Positions 1 through 6,990 of a stretch of 7,777 nucleotides of DNA are shown here, piece by piece. The position numbers and the translations under genes are program-made. Source of the DNA: Streptosporangiaceae bacterium (lineage in GTDB: Bacteria; Actinomycetota; Actinomycetes; Streptosporangiales; Streptosporangiaceae); NCBI GenBank assembly GCA_030045215.1, contig JASIBJ010000745.1, positions 1 through 7,777 on the forward strand, given 5' to 3'. Numbering within the stretch: the first letter of the stretch is position 1; the number at the start of each line of letters is the position of its first letter. Under the pieces are notes generated by a model. The model was not told the origin of the DNA and did no database searches. It saw only the letters and a program-made list of their open reading frames with translations.

Positions 1-316
1 CGATCAGGGTCGTGTAGGCGGAAAGCCTCAGCGTGACGAACATGGCGCTGTGCAACTGAGGGTTGTACCAGATCGAGTTGACCTTGTCGCCCCAGTACCA
101 ACGCCAGGACAGTCCCTGATAGGTGGCCTGTGACTTGCCCTTATTGAACGAGAACAGCACCGCCAGCGCGATCGGCGCGAGCGACCAGATCAGGTACAGC
201 CAGGTGAAGCCTTCAAGGAGCCACGGATGACGCCAGGGGTTGCGGAACAGCTTTGTCCGGGCCCGGCTCGTTCCCGCCTGAGTAGTGACCCGCTCGGAGA
301 TCGCTGTGCTGGTCAT
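1..316 (-). CDS. potC: PotC-like ABC transporter permease, partial
   Basis: This is the N-terminal 105 codons of an inner-membrane permease; the rest lies beyond the left edge. The translation starts MTSTAISERVTT and has a basic cytoplasmic stretch (about residues 18-30). One clear membrane segment follows at about 36-54 (LYLIWSLAPIALAVLFSF), then an FSFN motif and a Trp/Tyr-rich segment (SWRWYWG) near residues 68-74. FSFN followed by a Trp/Tyr-rich segment is the usual start of PotC-type permeases of spermidine/putrescine importers. The ATG overlaps the stop of the upstream permease gene as ATGA, which fixes the start and implies translational coupling. By family, it would pair with the PotB-like protein to form the transmembrane channel. 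The substrate cannot be read from this fragment, and the EAA loop that contacts the ATPase is outside the window. Confidence 0.85.
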   Translation of the reverse strand, partial: MTSTAISERVTTQAGTSRARTKLFRNPWRHPWLLEGFTWLYLIWSLAPIALAVLFSFNKGKSQATYQGLSWRWYWGDKVNSIWYNPQLHSAMFVTLRLSAYTTLI

Positions 317-1287
317 GATGCCGCCTGCGAGGACCGGTTGGTTGCGATTACGTAGTAGATCATCGGCACGAGCAGCACAGCCAGCACTATCAGCGACAGG
401 ATCGCGCCCTGGCCAGCCGAGGGCGTATTGAGTTGGCCCTCAATCAGGTTGCCGATCATCGAGGTGTTCCGCGAGCCTGACAGCAGCGTGTTGGTGTAGT
501 AGTCGCCGAGCATCGGCAGCACAGTGATCAGCATGCCGGTCAGGATGGGCTGCCTGGACAACGGCAGCGTGACCCGGATGAACGTGCTGACCCGGCTGAG
601 GCCGAGGTCGCGGCCGGCCTCGAGCAGCCGGGCGTCGATCCGGTCAAGGCCCGCGTACAGGACGAGGATCAGGTACGGGATGTAGCCGTAGATCAGGCCG
701 AGTATCACCGTGTAGTAGTGCCCGCCGAGCCAGTCGGGCTCGGGCAGGTGCACGAAGCCGAGCGCCTTGTTCAGGTAGCCGTTGGTCTGGAGCAGGTCGA
801 TCCAGGCGAGCATCCGCATCATGTAGCTGATCCAGAACGGCGCGATCAGCAGCACGAGGAAGAAGCCCTTGCGCCGGCCGGCGAACCTCGCGACGAAGTA
901 GGCGGCGGGATAGGCGATCAGCAGGCTGAGCAGCGAGGCGACAACGGTGTACCAGATGGTCCGCCACGCGATCCAGCCAGCGAACGCGCCGGACCCGACC
1001 AGGTCGCGCACCACGTTCGTCAGGTTGGCAGAACTCCACGCGAACGGGTTGTACACGGCCACAGGCGACTCGGTCTGGCGGTCAAGCTTGCCCTCACCGA
1101 TCGCCAGCATCGCGTAGAACGGCACGATGAACAGCACGGCAAGCCAGATGATGCCGGGGGCGGCCAGCAGCATCCAGAACAGCTTGTGCGGCTGGTAGGG
1201 CTTCGGCTTGCGGGACGGCTGGTTAGCCGGTGCGGGGTCTGGCGGCGCTGGCTGCCGGGGCGGCGCGGCTGAGGACTGAGACGCCAT
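313..1287 (-). CDS. potB: PotB-like ABC transporter permease
   Basis: This is an inner-membrane permease of 324 residues, belonging to the binding-protein-dependent permease family of spermidine/putrescine-type importers. A Pro/Ala-rich cytoplasmic tail of about 35 residues comes first. Hydrophobic segments follow at about 37-60, 112-134, 141-163, 190-212, 250-270 and 294-315, giving the six expected helices. The EAA loop is visible at about 222-245 (LEAGRDLGLS then RVTLPLSRQPI), with the conserved Glu-Ala, Gly and Leu-Pro positions; this loop docks on the ATPase. I chose ATG at 1287, one base after the stop of the binding-protein gene, because only a TTG at 1308 would add seven residues and it lies inside that gene. 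The 3' end overlaps the PotC-like gene by 4 nt. The substrate class (polyamine or related amine) rests on family resemblance and the neighbouring binding protein. Confidence 0.92.
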   Translation of the reverse strand: MASQSSAAPPRQPAPPDPAPANQPSRKPKPYQPHKLFWMLLAAPGIIWLAVLFIVPFYAMLAIGEGKLDRQTESPVAVYNPFAWSSANLTNVVRDLVGSGAFAGWIAWRTIWYTVVASLLSLLIAYPAAYFVARFAGRRKGFFLVLLIAPFWISYMMRMLAWIDLLQTNGYLNKALGFVHLPEPDWLGGHYYTVILGLIYGYIPYLILVLYAGLDRIDARLLEAGRDLGLSRVSTFIRVTLPLSRQPILTGMLITVLPMLGDYYTNTLLSGSRNTSMIGNLIEGQLNTPSAGQGAILSLIVLAVLLVPMIYYVIATNRSSQAAS

Positions 1288-1288
1288 G

Positions 1289-2551
1289 CTAGAGCCCGTT
1301 GCTCGCAACGAGCCAGGCTTGCTGCCAGAGCGCGTCGGCGTCGACCGGCAGCTGCAGTTCCTCGATGCCGTTGTCGAAGTCGGAACGGACTACCGCGGTG
1401 GATATGAGGCTCGGCGGCAAGATCTGCTCCTTGACCAGCAGCTGCGGGGTGATCGCGGTCAGCGGCTGGATGTAGCCGTTCCAGCTGATGTTCTCCAGCG
1501 CCACCGGCTCGTCGAGCATGTAGTTGAGGAACATGTGGGCGAGCACCGGGTTGGACGAGGAGCGCAGCACCGTGTTGGTGTCGTTGCCGATCGGACCCTT
1601 GCCATCCCTGGGGAACCAGTAGCCAACCACGTCGACCGGCACGCCCTTGGGCATGTACTCGTACGAGGCCGCCATGTCGCCCGACCAGGCGTGGTGTATC
1701 CAAGTCTGGCCGGACGGTATCTCGCTGTAGTCGTTATTGTCGATCAGCAGGTCGACCAGGTTGGCGAGCTCGGTTAGCGTCTGCCTGGACAGGTCGATCT
1801 GGCTTTTGGTCGTCGTGTTCAGGTTGTAGATCCCGTTGATCATCAGGCCGAGGCTGATGCCCTCCCGGTAGTCGTCCAGGATTGCGATCTTGCCCCGGTA
1901 CTTGGGCTGGAAGAACATCTCGCGCCACGGGTTCTTCAGCGTGGCCGGGTCCAGGGGGACCAGGTCCTTGCGCCACGCGATGCCGGTCGTGTAGATCGTG
2001 TACGGCACCGTGTACTGCCAGCGCTGGTCATAGAACGGGTTCTGGAACTCCGGCCAGGCCTGGGCGATGTTCGGGATGTAGCTGTGGTTGAGGGGCTGGA
2101 TCAGCTTGCCCTCGATCAGGTCGCCGAGCACATCGATGGTCGCGCCCATGAGCACATCGAACTTCAGCCCGGCGCGCAGTTTGGCCAGCGCTTCGTTCAT
2201 GGTGTTGAACGTCGTGACCTCGACCTTGCACTTGTACTTCTTGGCGAAGCTGTCGACGCAGGCCTGGTTGATGTAGGCGACCCAGTTGTAGACCTGCAGC
2301 GTGGCGCCCTGCTCGGGCTGCAGGCCGCTCTTGATCGCGGGGTTGCCGGCGGTGGGCCAGGTAACCGGGTGGTTCTTCCTCGGCAGCGGGATGTTGTTCG
2401 CTCCGACCAGATACGCCGCGCAGGCGTCCAGCGTGGTCGCGCCCCCGCCGGCGAGGAGGGCGGCGGCAAGTCCGCGCTGGAGCGCTTGCCTTCGGGAGAG
2501 ATCCGGCGTGCGACGGGTTCCGTCGGGCTGCCAGCCCTCGCGTGGGTGCAT
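1289..2551 (-). CDS. potD: PotD-like extracellular solute-binding protein, Tat-type lipoprotein signal
   Basis: This 420-residue substrate-capture protein belongs to a spermidine/putrescine-type ABC importer. Its N-terminus has a twin-arginine motif (SRRQAL, residues 19-24), a hydrophobic Ala/Leu stretch (28-40) and Cys44 in LDAC. This fits Tat export followed by lipid anchoring, although Asp at -2 is atypical for a lipobox. The mature part carries PotD-family landmarks: LQVYNWVAYI (85-94), TFNTMNEALAKLRAG (114-128), FDVLMG, VPYTIYTTGIAWRK (182-195) and PKYRGKIAILDDYRE (216-230). A purine-rich GAAGGG (minus strand, 2561-2566) lies 9 nt before the ATG and supports this start. It is the first gene of the transporter operon, one base upstream of the PotB-like gene. 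A palindromic operator lies 45 nt upstream of the start. The ligand is probably a polyamine or other amine, but binding-site residues cannot be assigned with certainty from sequence alone. Confidence 0.92.
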   Translation of the reverse strand: MHPREGWQPDGTRRTPDLSRRQALQRGLAAALLAGGGATTLDACAAYLVGANNIPLPRKNHPVTWPTAGNPAIKSGLQPEQGATLQVYNWVAYINQACVDSFAKKYKCKVEVTTFNTMNEALAKLRAGLKFDVLMGATIDVLGDLIEGKLIQPLNHSYIPNIAQAWPEFQNPFYDQRWQYTVPYTIYTTGIAWRKDLVPLDPATLKNPWREMFFQPKYRGKIAILDDYREGISLGLMINGIYNLNTTTKSQIDLSRQTLTELANLVDLLIDNNDYSEIPSGQTWIHHAWSGDMAASYEYMPKGVPVDVVGYWFPRDGKGPIGNDTNTVLRSSSNPVLAHMFLNYMLDEPVALENISWNGYIQPLTAITPQLLVKEQILPPSLISTAVVRSDFDNGIEELQLPVDADALWQQAWLVASNGL

Positions 2552-2594
2552 GTACCGCCACCCTTCTCGCGCGGTGTTCGACTAAGCCAAGTCT

Positions 2595-2640
2595 TTGACT
2601 GAACGTTCCGTCAGGGGTCCTTCTGGGTGACAAGCATCAC
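2595..2640 (-). promoter_or_regulatory. Promoter region of the transporter operon, matching that of the aminotransferase gene
   Basis: The 190-bp gap between the aminotransferase stop and the binding-protein start holds a block that can be aligned by eye with 4324-4375. On the plus strand both read TTGACTGAAYGTTCMGTC, then an AGG, CCTTC, GGG, TGACAAG and ATCAC series, with 6 bases fewer here. A minus-strand -35-like TTGTCA is at 2628-2633. I could not place a convincing -10 at normal spacing from it, so the exact promoter is uncertain. The remainder of the gap (2641-2741) shows no gene and no convincing terminator hairpin. Confidence 0.5.
2597..2612. promoter_or_regulatory. Palindromic operator upstream of the transporter operon
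   Basis: The plus strand reads GACTGAACGTTCCGTC, a 16-bp inverted repeat with one mismatched pair (T2600/C2609); flanking T2596 and A2613 extend the symmetry. It closely matches the palindrome in front of the aminotransferase gene. The length, lack of a spacer and GAA-TTC core fit the operator of a dimeric repressor such as a TetR-family protein. The regulator class is inferred, and no regulator gene is present in the window. Confidence 0.6.
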
Positions 2641-2741
2641 CCGGCTAGTGCGGTCAGCGCAAGGCTTTCCGGTCAACTGACTCCAAAACCTTACCTTCGG
2701 GAAAGAGCTCCCACGCGGATCTTCTCGGGATGAGCGCCGAC

Positions 2742-4301
2742 TTATCGGCTCACTGCGGACGCGAACGCCGCGAAGTTTTCCACGAATTTGTCGATGTCAG
2801 CCTCGTCGTGCTGTACCGAGATCAGCCACTGCTCGATCTTGCCCCAGGGCGGCAGGAACACCCCGCCGTTGTGCTGGAACAGCCAGTGCGCGTGGCTATA
2901 GGAATCCCTGATGCTCAGGAAGTCACGGAAATTGCGGACGGGCTTAGCCGAGAACACCACGCAGCCCTTGGCGCCGACCGAGACGACCTGGGCGTTAAGC
3001 CCGTTGCGCGCGATCTCGCGCTCAAGGCCGGCCACGGCCCGCAAACGCAACTTCTCCAGCCGCGCATAGGCATCGGGGGTCGCCACGTCTTCGAGCATGG
3101 CCCGGCACGCGGCCATCGCCAGCGGGTTGCCGTTGAACGTGCCGACCTGCTCGTAGTCGCCGTTGGCCACGTGATCCATGACCTCGGCGGTGCCGCCGAT
3201 CGCGGCTGCCGCGACGCCGCCGCCGATGGCCTTGGCCAGGCAGACGATGTCGGGCGTGACCCCGGTGTAGCCGGTCGCACCGCCGGGGCCAGCCGTCAGG
3301 CCGGTCTTGACCTCGTCGAAGGTGAGCAGCGCGCCGTGCGCGTGCAGGAGGTCCTTCAGGCCCTGCAGGTAACCAGGCTCGGGCAGGATGATCCCGGCGT
3401 TCATCATGATCGGCTCGAGGATCATGCCGGCGATCTGGCCGGGGTTGTCCTCCAGCCGGCGGCGGACCGCGGCCAGGTCGTTGAAGCCGACTATCAGGCT
3501 GAGGTCGGTGATGGCCTTGGGGATGCCAGTGCCTGACGGGGCGCTGTTCGGGCTATCGGCCGGGCCCCGCTCGTCCTCGTCCCCGTCGGGGCACACCGAC
3601 ACCTGCACCGAGTCATGGTGGCCGTGGTAGCAGCCCTCCACCTTGATGATCAGGTCCCGGCCGGTGATGGCCCGCATGAGGTGCACCGCGTCCATCGTGG
3701 CCTCGGTGCCTGAGTTGCAGAACCGCCACTGCGGAAGGCCGAAGCGCCTCGACAGTTCGGTCGCCGCCGCGAGGGCGGCCTCGGTCGGCTGGGCGAAGTG
3801 AGTGCCCCGTGCGACCTGCGCCTGGACCGCCTTGACGATGGCCGGATGACCGTGTCCGGCCAGCGAGACGCCATATCCGCCGTGCAGGTCGACGTATTCG
3901 TTCCCGTCGACGTCGTACAGCTTGGAGCCGCTGCCGTGGCTGAGCCAGACGGGCTGCGGCCTGGAGATCTGCCAGCTGGAGACGACACCGCCCGAAAGCG
4001 CGCTCGTGGCCATGGCCGCCATCCGGGCGGACTCAGGCTGACGCTCAATGAAGATCGTTTCCTGGGCCCTGATGACGGCTTCGAGCGATGGACTTGGACG
4101 TGCCGCTGGCCTGGCTGTGGTGGCCCTTGCCGGACTCGGCGTGGCCGGGGCCGACGGCTTGGCCGCGGCGGCTCTCCCGGTGGACTGCTGCCTGGTCGGC
4201 GGCTTGGTGGCGGCCCCGGTTGCAATCTCGGCATCCGTTGCATGCTGCCTGGTAGTCGCTGTACTAGCTGGGTCTAGTGCACTGGCCTGTTCTTGGGCCA
4301 T
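2742..4301 (-). CDS. Class III PLP-dependent aminotransferase, glutamate-1-semialdehyde aminomutase-like
   Basis: This is a 519-residue cytoplasmic PLP enzyme. Family landmarks appear in order: LYDVDGNEYVDLHGGYG (128-144), NSGTEATMDAVHLMR (196-210) and EGCYHGHHDS (222-231), the last two covering the PLP-phosphate and ring-stacking regions. Next come TFDEVKTG (327-334; Asp329 pairs with the pyridine nitrogen), LAKAIGGG (355-362; Lys357 is the predicted Schiff-base lysine) and GTFNGNPLAMAA (387-398). The motif pattern is closest to glutamate-1-semialdehyde 2,1-aminomutase. No heme genes are nearby, and the divergent operator and promoter match those of the amine transporter operon, so an aminotransferase acting on the imported compound is more likely. 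Residues 1-72 form an Ala/Thr/Pro-rich basic tail absent from typical enzymes of about 430 residues. Its start is supported by GGGAG 10 nt upstream and a promoter about 40 nt upstream. Also unusual is an acidic, Pro/Ser-rich loop at about 238-257. The reaction and substrate are unproven. Confidence 0.9.
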   Translation of the reverse strand: MAQEQASALDPASTATTRQHATDAEIATGAATKPPTRQQSTGRAAAAKPSAPATPSPARATTARPAARPSPSLEAVIRAQETIFIERQPESARMAAMATSALSGGVVSSWQISRPQPVWLSHGSGSKLYDVDGNEYVDLHGGYGVSLAGHGHPAIVKAVQAQVARGTHFAQPTEAALAAATELSRRFGLPQWRFCNSGTEATMDAVHLMRAITGRDLIIKVEGCYHGHHDSVQVSVCPDGDEDERGPADSPNSAPSGTGIPKAITDLSLIVGFNDLAAVRRRLEDNPGQIAGMILEPIMMNAGIILPEPGYLQGLKDLLHAHGALLTFDEVKTGLTAGPGGATGYTGVTPDIVCLAKAIGGGVAAAAIGGTAEVMDHVANGDYEQVGTFNGNPLAMAACRAMLEDVATPDAYARLEKLRLRAVAGLEREIARNGLNAQVVSVGAKGCVVFSAKPVRNFRDFLSIRDSYSHAHWLFQHNGGVFLPPWGKIEQWLISVQHDEADIDKFVENFAAFASAVSR

Positions 4302-4311
4302 GAATATCGCG

Positions 4312-4316
4312 CTCCC
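4312..4316 (-). promoter_or_regulatory. Ribosome binding site of the aminotransferase gene
   Basis: GGGAG on the minus strand lies 10 nt before the ATG at 4301. It supports the upstream start and therefore the reality of the long N-terminal tail. No ATG occurs again until residue 94, which lies within the conserved region. Confidence 0.6.
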
Positions 4317-4325
4317 AACGCGGTT

Positions 4326-4341
4326 GACTGAATGTTCAGTC
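4326..4341. promoter_or_regulatory. Palindromic operator overlapping the aminotransferase promoter
   Basis: GACTGAATGTTCAGTC has seven perfectly complementary base pairs on each side of a TG centre. It overlaps the proposed -10 hexamer (4338-4343) and ends 24 nt before the start codon, a position where a bound dimer would block transcription initiation. The near-identical site at 2597-2612 implies a shared regulator. Assignment to a TetR-type repressor is inferred from site architecture only. Confidence 0.7.
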
Positions 4342-4367
4342 TAGAGGTGGCCTTCGTGGGCTGACAA
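4338..4367 (-). promoter_or_regulatory. Predicted promoter of the aminotransferase gene
   Basis: On the minus strand TTGTCA (4362-4367) and TAGACT (4338-4343) are separated by 18 nt and resemble -35 and -10 hexamers of a housekeeping sigma factor. Initiation would be near 4331, giving a leader of about 30 nt that contains the GGGAG ribosome binding site. The -10 is embedded in the palindromic operator, which suggests repression. The assignment is by motif match only. Confidence 0.55.
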
Positions 4368-4400
4368 GAGATCACTGATTGGTGGTTCAGGTCACAATTG

Positions 4401-4421
4401 CCGCCGATGGCCCATTGGCGG
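4401..4421 (-). terminator. Small inverted repeat, possible terminator of the lipoprotein-protease operon
   Basis: CCGCCGATG and CATTGGCGG can pair over nine positions (one G-T pair) around a 3-nt loop, about 150 nt past the protease stop. On the minus strand it is followed by CAATTGT and not by a run of T, and the loop is tight, so it may only be a weak or factor-assisted terminator or a chance repeat in GC-rich DNA. The rest of 4376-4572 is GC-rich with no supportable gene. Confidence 0.25.
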
Positions 4422-4572
4422 TGGCAGCGGGGGCGCCCAGGGGCGGCGGGGGCGGCGCCGTCGGTGGCGCGCGGGACGGATGGCGTGTGGCGAGGGGGGT
4501 TCTGGGCGCGAGCGGTGCGGTCATCCGGCCTTATTCGGTGGCGGGAAAGGCGCCGTGCGCGGTTCGCGGGCC

Positions 4573-6990
4573 TTAGCCTTCGGTCGCCGGGTCCGCGCGG
4601 TGCTCGGTCGCGGGCAGCGCGCTCAGTTCCTGGGCCGGCAGCGCGACCGGGACCGGCAGCGGCAGGCCGCGGTCACCGCCGTGCGCAGCCACCACGCGCT
4701 CGTGGTACGCCTCGAGTTCGGCGGAAAACCCTGGCAGCCGGTATGGCCGGCCATCCACCGTCGGCCCCTGCTGGCCGTTGATGATGGCCACCACGTCCTG
4801 GCCGCTGATGGTCTTGTGCAGTTCGAGGGCATGACCGACGGCCAGCACGCTCGCCCGGTTCTCGGTCAGCAGGTCGTCGGTGCGATCGGCGAGCGTGGCC
4901 AGGTGCGCCTCAGCCCGGCGCCCGAGTCCGGTCTCGAGCACGTTCCTGTCGTTGCCATCCACGACCGGGTGCGCGTCATGCGGAGCCCGCGTCGCGGCGT
5001 ACGAGCCGTACTGGCCGCCCATGCCCCACAGGCCCTCCATCGCCAGCAAGATCGTGGTGGCGTTTTGCAGGTCACCGGAGACGCCGGAGGAAGAGTCGCC
5101 GTCGAAGAACATCCGCTCGCCGACGAGCGAGGCCAGGCTGACCATGATGTCGGCCTCATACTCGCTGCGCCACGAGGTGAACTGCTCCTCGATCGGGATC
5201 GGCTTCACGAAACCGAGATAGTCGGCTCCCTTCTGGATCGTGGCCGTGTCGATGACGTTGCGCTTCTGCACCAGGTGACTGATGACCGCGTGGCAGGCCT
5301 CGTGCAGCGCGACGGCATGCCGCTCGCGCTCGATGTACTCGACGCCCTCGGACGGGCCGACGCTCTTGGCCAGCTTCGCCTTGAGCACATCGCCCCAGGT
5401 GATCGTCGTCCTGTTGTCGCGCAGCGCGACGATCAGCGACTCGTTCACCAGGTCCTTGATCGTCGCGCCCGTGGCGTACGGGGTAATCGTGGCCAGGTGA
5501 TCGATCTGCTCGTCGGTCACGACGTGGCTCACCTTGGAGAAGTAGCCCTCGTACGTCCGCTTCCTGCCCTCCTTCGAGGGGTAGCCGACCCTGTACATCC
5601 GGTCCAGCCGGCCCGGCCGCAGCAGCGCCTCGTCCAGCGCACTCGGCATGTTGGTGGCCATCACGATCAGAATCCGGTACTTGGGCGGTGGCTTCGGGCG
5701 CATGCCGAGAGTGCGCCGAACCACCCGGTTGATGAAGCCGCGCGGTTTCTTCAGGCCTGACATCTCGGTGAGCAAGGCCTGCAGCGTGCCCATCCCGCCA
5801 CCCATGCCCATACCCGCCGGGATCATCTGGCGGAACGGGCCGGGTCTGCGCGGAGCCGGGTCCGCCTGGCGGCGGTCGACTGCCTGGGCGTACAGCGCGG
5901 ACTGGGTCTGGGGCGCCAGGTAGCTGAAGCCGTGGCAGGAGGCGAACGGGCTGCCGGGCTCGTGCTGATGCCCGAGGCGGCCCTGGCCACCGCCACCGCC
6001 GGCGGACGCGCCGCGGCTGCCGAGCGAGTCGGCCTCGTCGAAGAAGACGATCACGCCGCCGTACCGGACGGCGAGCTTGCGCAGCCGGCGGAACAGCGAC
6101 TTCACCTTTAGCACGCCCACGCCGAAGAACATGTTGATGAAGGCGCCCGGGTCGACGAAGACATACGGCTTGCCGGTCTCGCCTGCCATTGCCTCGGCCA
6201 TCAGCGTCTTGCCGGTGCCCGGCGGACCCCAGAGGAGAATGCCGCCCGGCACATAGCCGCCGTGGTCCTCGATCGACTCCGGGTCCTCCAGGAACAAGAT
6301 GTTCTCCTGCACCCTGGCTAGCACGTGGTCCTGGCCCCAGACATCGGAGAACCTCGTGGTGATGTCACCGGGGTAATAGACGTCCACGCCGCCGCGCGAG
6401 AGGAACCAGAAGATGGCGACGAACTGGCTAACGCCCAGCAGCATGATCGCCATCGCGTACAAGATGATCGGGAGCGCGTGGTAGATCGAGGCTGGCGCAT
6501 CGAACAACCCCTGGACCGGCGTGGTGTGGTAGACCATGCCGAGGATCACGCCGATGATGCCGATCACGATCAGCCACTTGATGGCGCGGGCGAGCCGGAA
6601 CCTGGTGTAGTCGCTGAGCTGGTGGCTGACCTGGTCGCCGCGGCCAATCGCGCCGGTTGACAGCCGGTAGTACAGCCTCCAGTGCTCGGCCAGCAGATAA
6701 CTGACCTGCCGCAGCACCTCGAGAATGAGCAACAGCACGAGCCAGCGTCCGGTGCCAGAGTGCACCTGAAGCTGTGCCTTGGCGGCGTCGCTGAAGCTCA
6801 TGTCCGGGTTGAGCGACATCTCGTACCAGACAAGGATGAACCACAGCAGGATGAACAGAACGCTGAACTTCAGCCGGTCCCAGAAGGCCTGCGGCTTGCG
6901 TAGCTGGCGGCCGGCTCCGAGCAGTCCGTACTGGCGCCGCCACTCCCGGCGAGACCGGCGGCCGCGCTTCCCTGCTGGCTCGGGGATCAT
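4573..6990 (-). CDS. FtsH-like membrane AAA+ zinc metalloprotease, four membrane segments
   Basis: This 805-residue protein is predicted to unfold and degrade membrane or cytosolic proteins. A basic N-terminus is followed by four hydrophobic segments at about 41-58, 83-101, 136-154 and 172-198, joined by short outside loops. The AAA+ domain has Walker A GPPGTGKT (255-262), pore-loop residues MFFGVG (287-292), Walker B VIVFFDEADS (313-322) and the second region of homology MATN (444-447). It ends with LLRPGRLDR, whose Arg461 and Arg464 match the FtsH arginine fingers. The protease domain has HEACH (563-567), with Cys in place of the common Gly, and Asp640 in SGDLQNAT as the likely third zinc ligand. 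Compared with E. coli FtsH (644 residues, two membrane helices, periplasmic domain), it lacks that domain and has about 85 extra residues between Walker B and the arginine fingers. The ATG overlaps the lipoprotein stop as ATGA. All catalytic residues are present, so it is probably active, but it is a divergent paralogue and unlikely to be the housekeeping FtsH. Confidence 0.9.
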   Translation of the reverse strand: MIPEPAGKRGRRSRREWRRQYGLLGAGRQLRKPQAFWDRLKFSVLFILLWFILVWYEMSLNPDMSFSDAAKAQLQVHSGTGRWLVLLLILEVLRQVSYLLAEHWRLYYRLSTGAIGRGDQVSHQLSDYTRFRLARAIKWLIVIGIIGVILGMVYHTTPVQGLFDAPASIYHALPIILYAMAIMLLGVSQFVAIFWFLSRGGVDVYYPGDITTRFSDVWGQDHVLARVQENILFLEDPESIEDHGGYVPGGILLWGPPGTGKTLMAEAMAGETGKPYVFVDPGAFINMFFGVGVLKVKSLFRRLRKLAVRYGGVIVFFDEADSLGSRGASAGGGGGQGRLGHQHEPGSPFASCHGFSYLAPQTQSALYAQAVDRRQADPAPRRPGPFRQMIPAGMGMGGGMGTLQALLTEMSGLKKPRGFINRVVRRTLGMRPKPPPKYRILIVMATNMPSALDEALLRPGRLDRMYRVGYPSKEGRKRTYEGYFSKVSHVVTDEQIDHLATITPYATGATIKDLVNESLIVALRDNRTTITWGDVLKAKLAKSVGPSEGVEYIERERHAVALHEACHAVISHLVQKRNVIDTATIQKGADYLGFVKPIPIEEQFTSWRSEYEADIMVSLASLVGERMFFDGDSSSGVSGDLQNATTILLAMEGLWGMGGQYGSYAATRAPHDAHPVVDGNDRNVLETGLGRRAEAHLATLADRTDDLLTENRASVLAVGHALELHKTISGQDVVAIINGQQGPTVDGRPYRLPGFSAELEAYHERVVAAHGGDRGLPLPVPVALPAQELSALPATEHRADPATEG

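Noticed and set aside
1287..1308. TTG start at 1308 adding seven residues to the PotB-like permease
   Set aside because: The ATG at 1287 follows the upstream stop by one base, the usual coupled layout, and the extra residues add nothing conserved.
2641..2741. Possible rho-independent terminator after the aminotransferase gene
   Set aside because: Only very short complementary pieces such as GTCA/TGAC (2672-2681) are present, with no stable stem plus T-run on the minus strand.
2730..3536. Plus-strand open frame of 268 codons opposite the aminotransferase
   Set aside because: It mirrors the codon structure of the conserved PLP-enzyme gene; there is no ribosome binding site and no recognisable protein motif.
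4480..5760. Plus-strand open frame of 426 codons opposite the protease gene
   Set aside because: It is antisense to a gene with unmistakable AAA+ and HExxH motifs, its translation is rich in Arg, Gly, Val and His without recognisable domains, and long opposite-strand frames are expected at this GC content.
5820..6000. Possible frameshift inside the protease gene where it departs from FtsH
   Set aside because: The reading frame continues cleanly into the conserved TLQALLTEM segment and the inserted stretch has plausible composition; no second frame gives a better match to FtsH.
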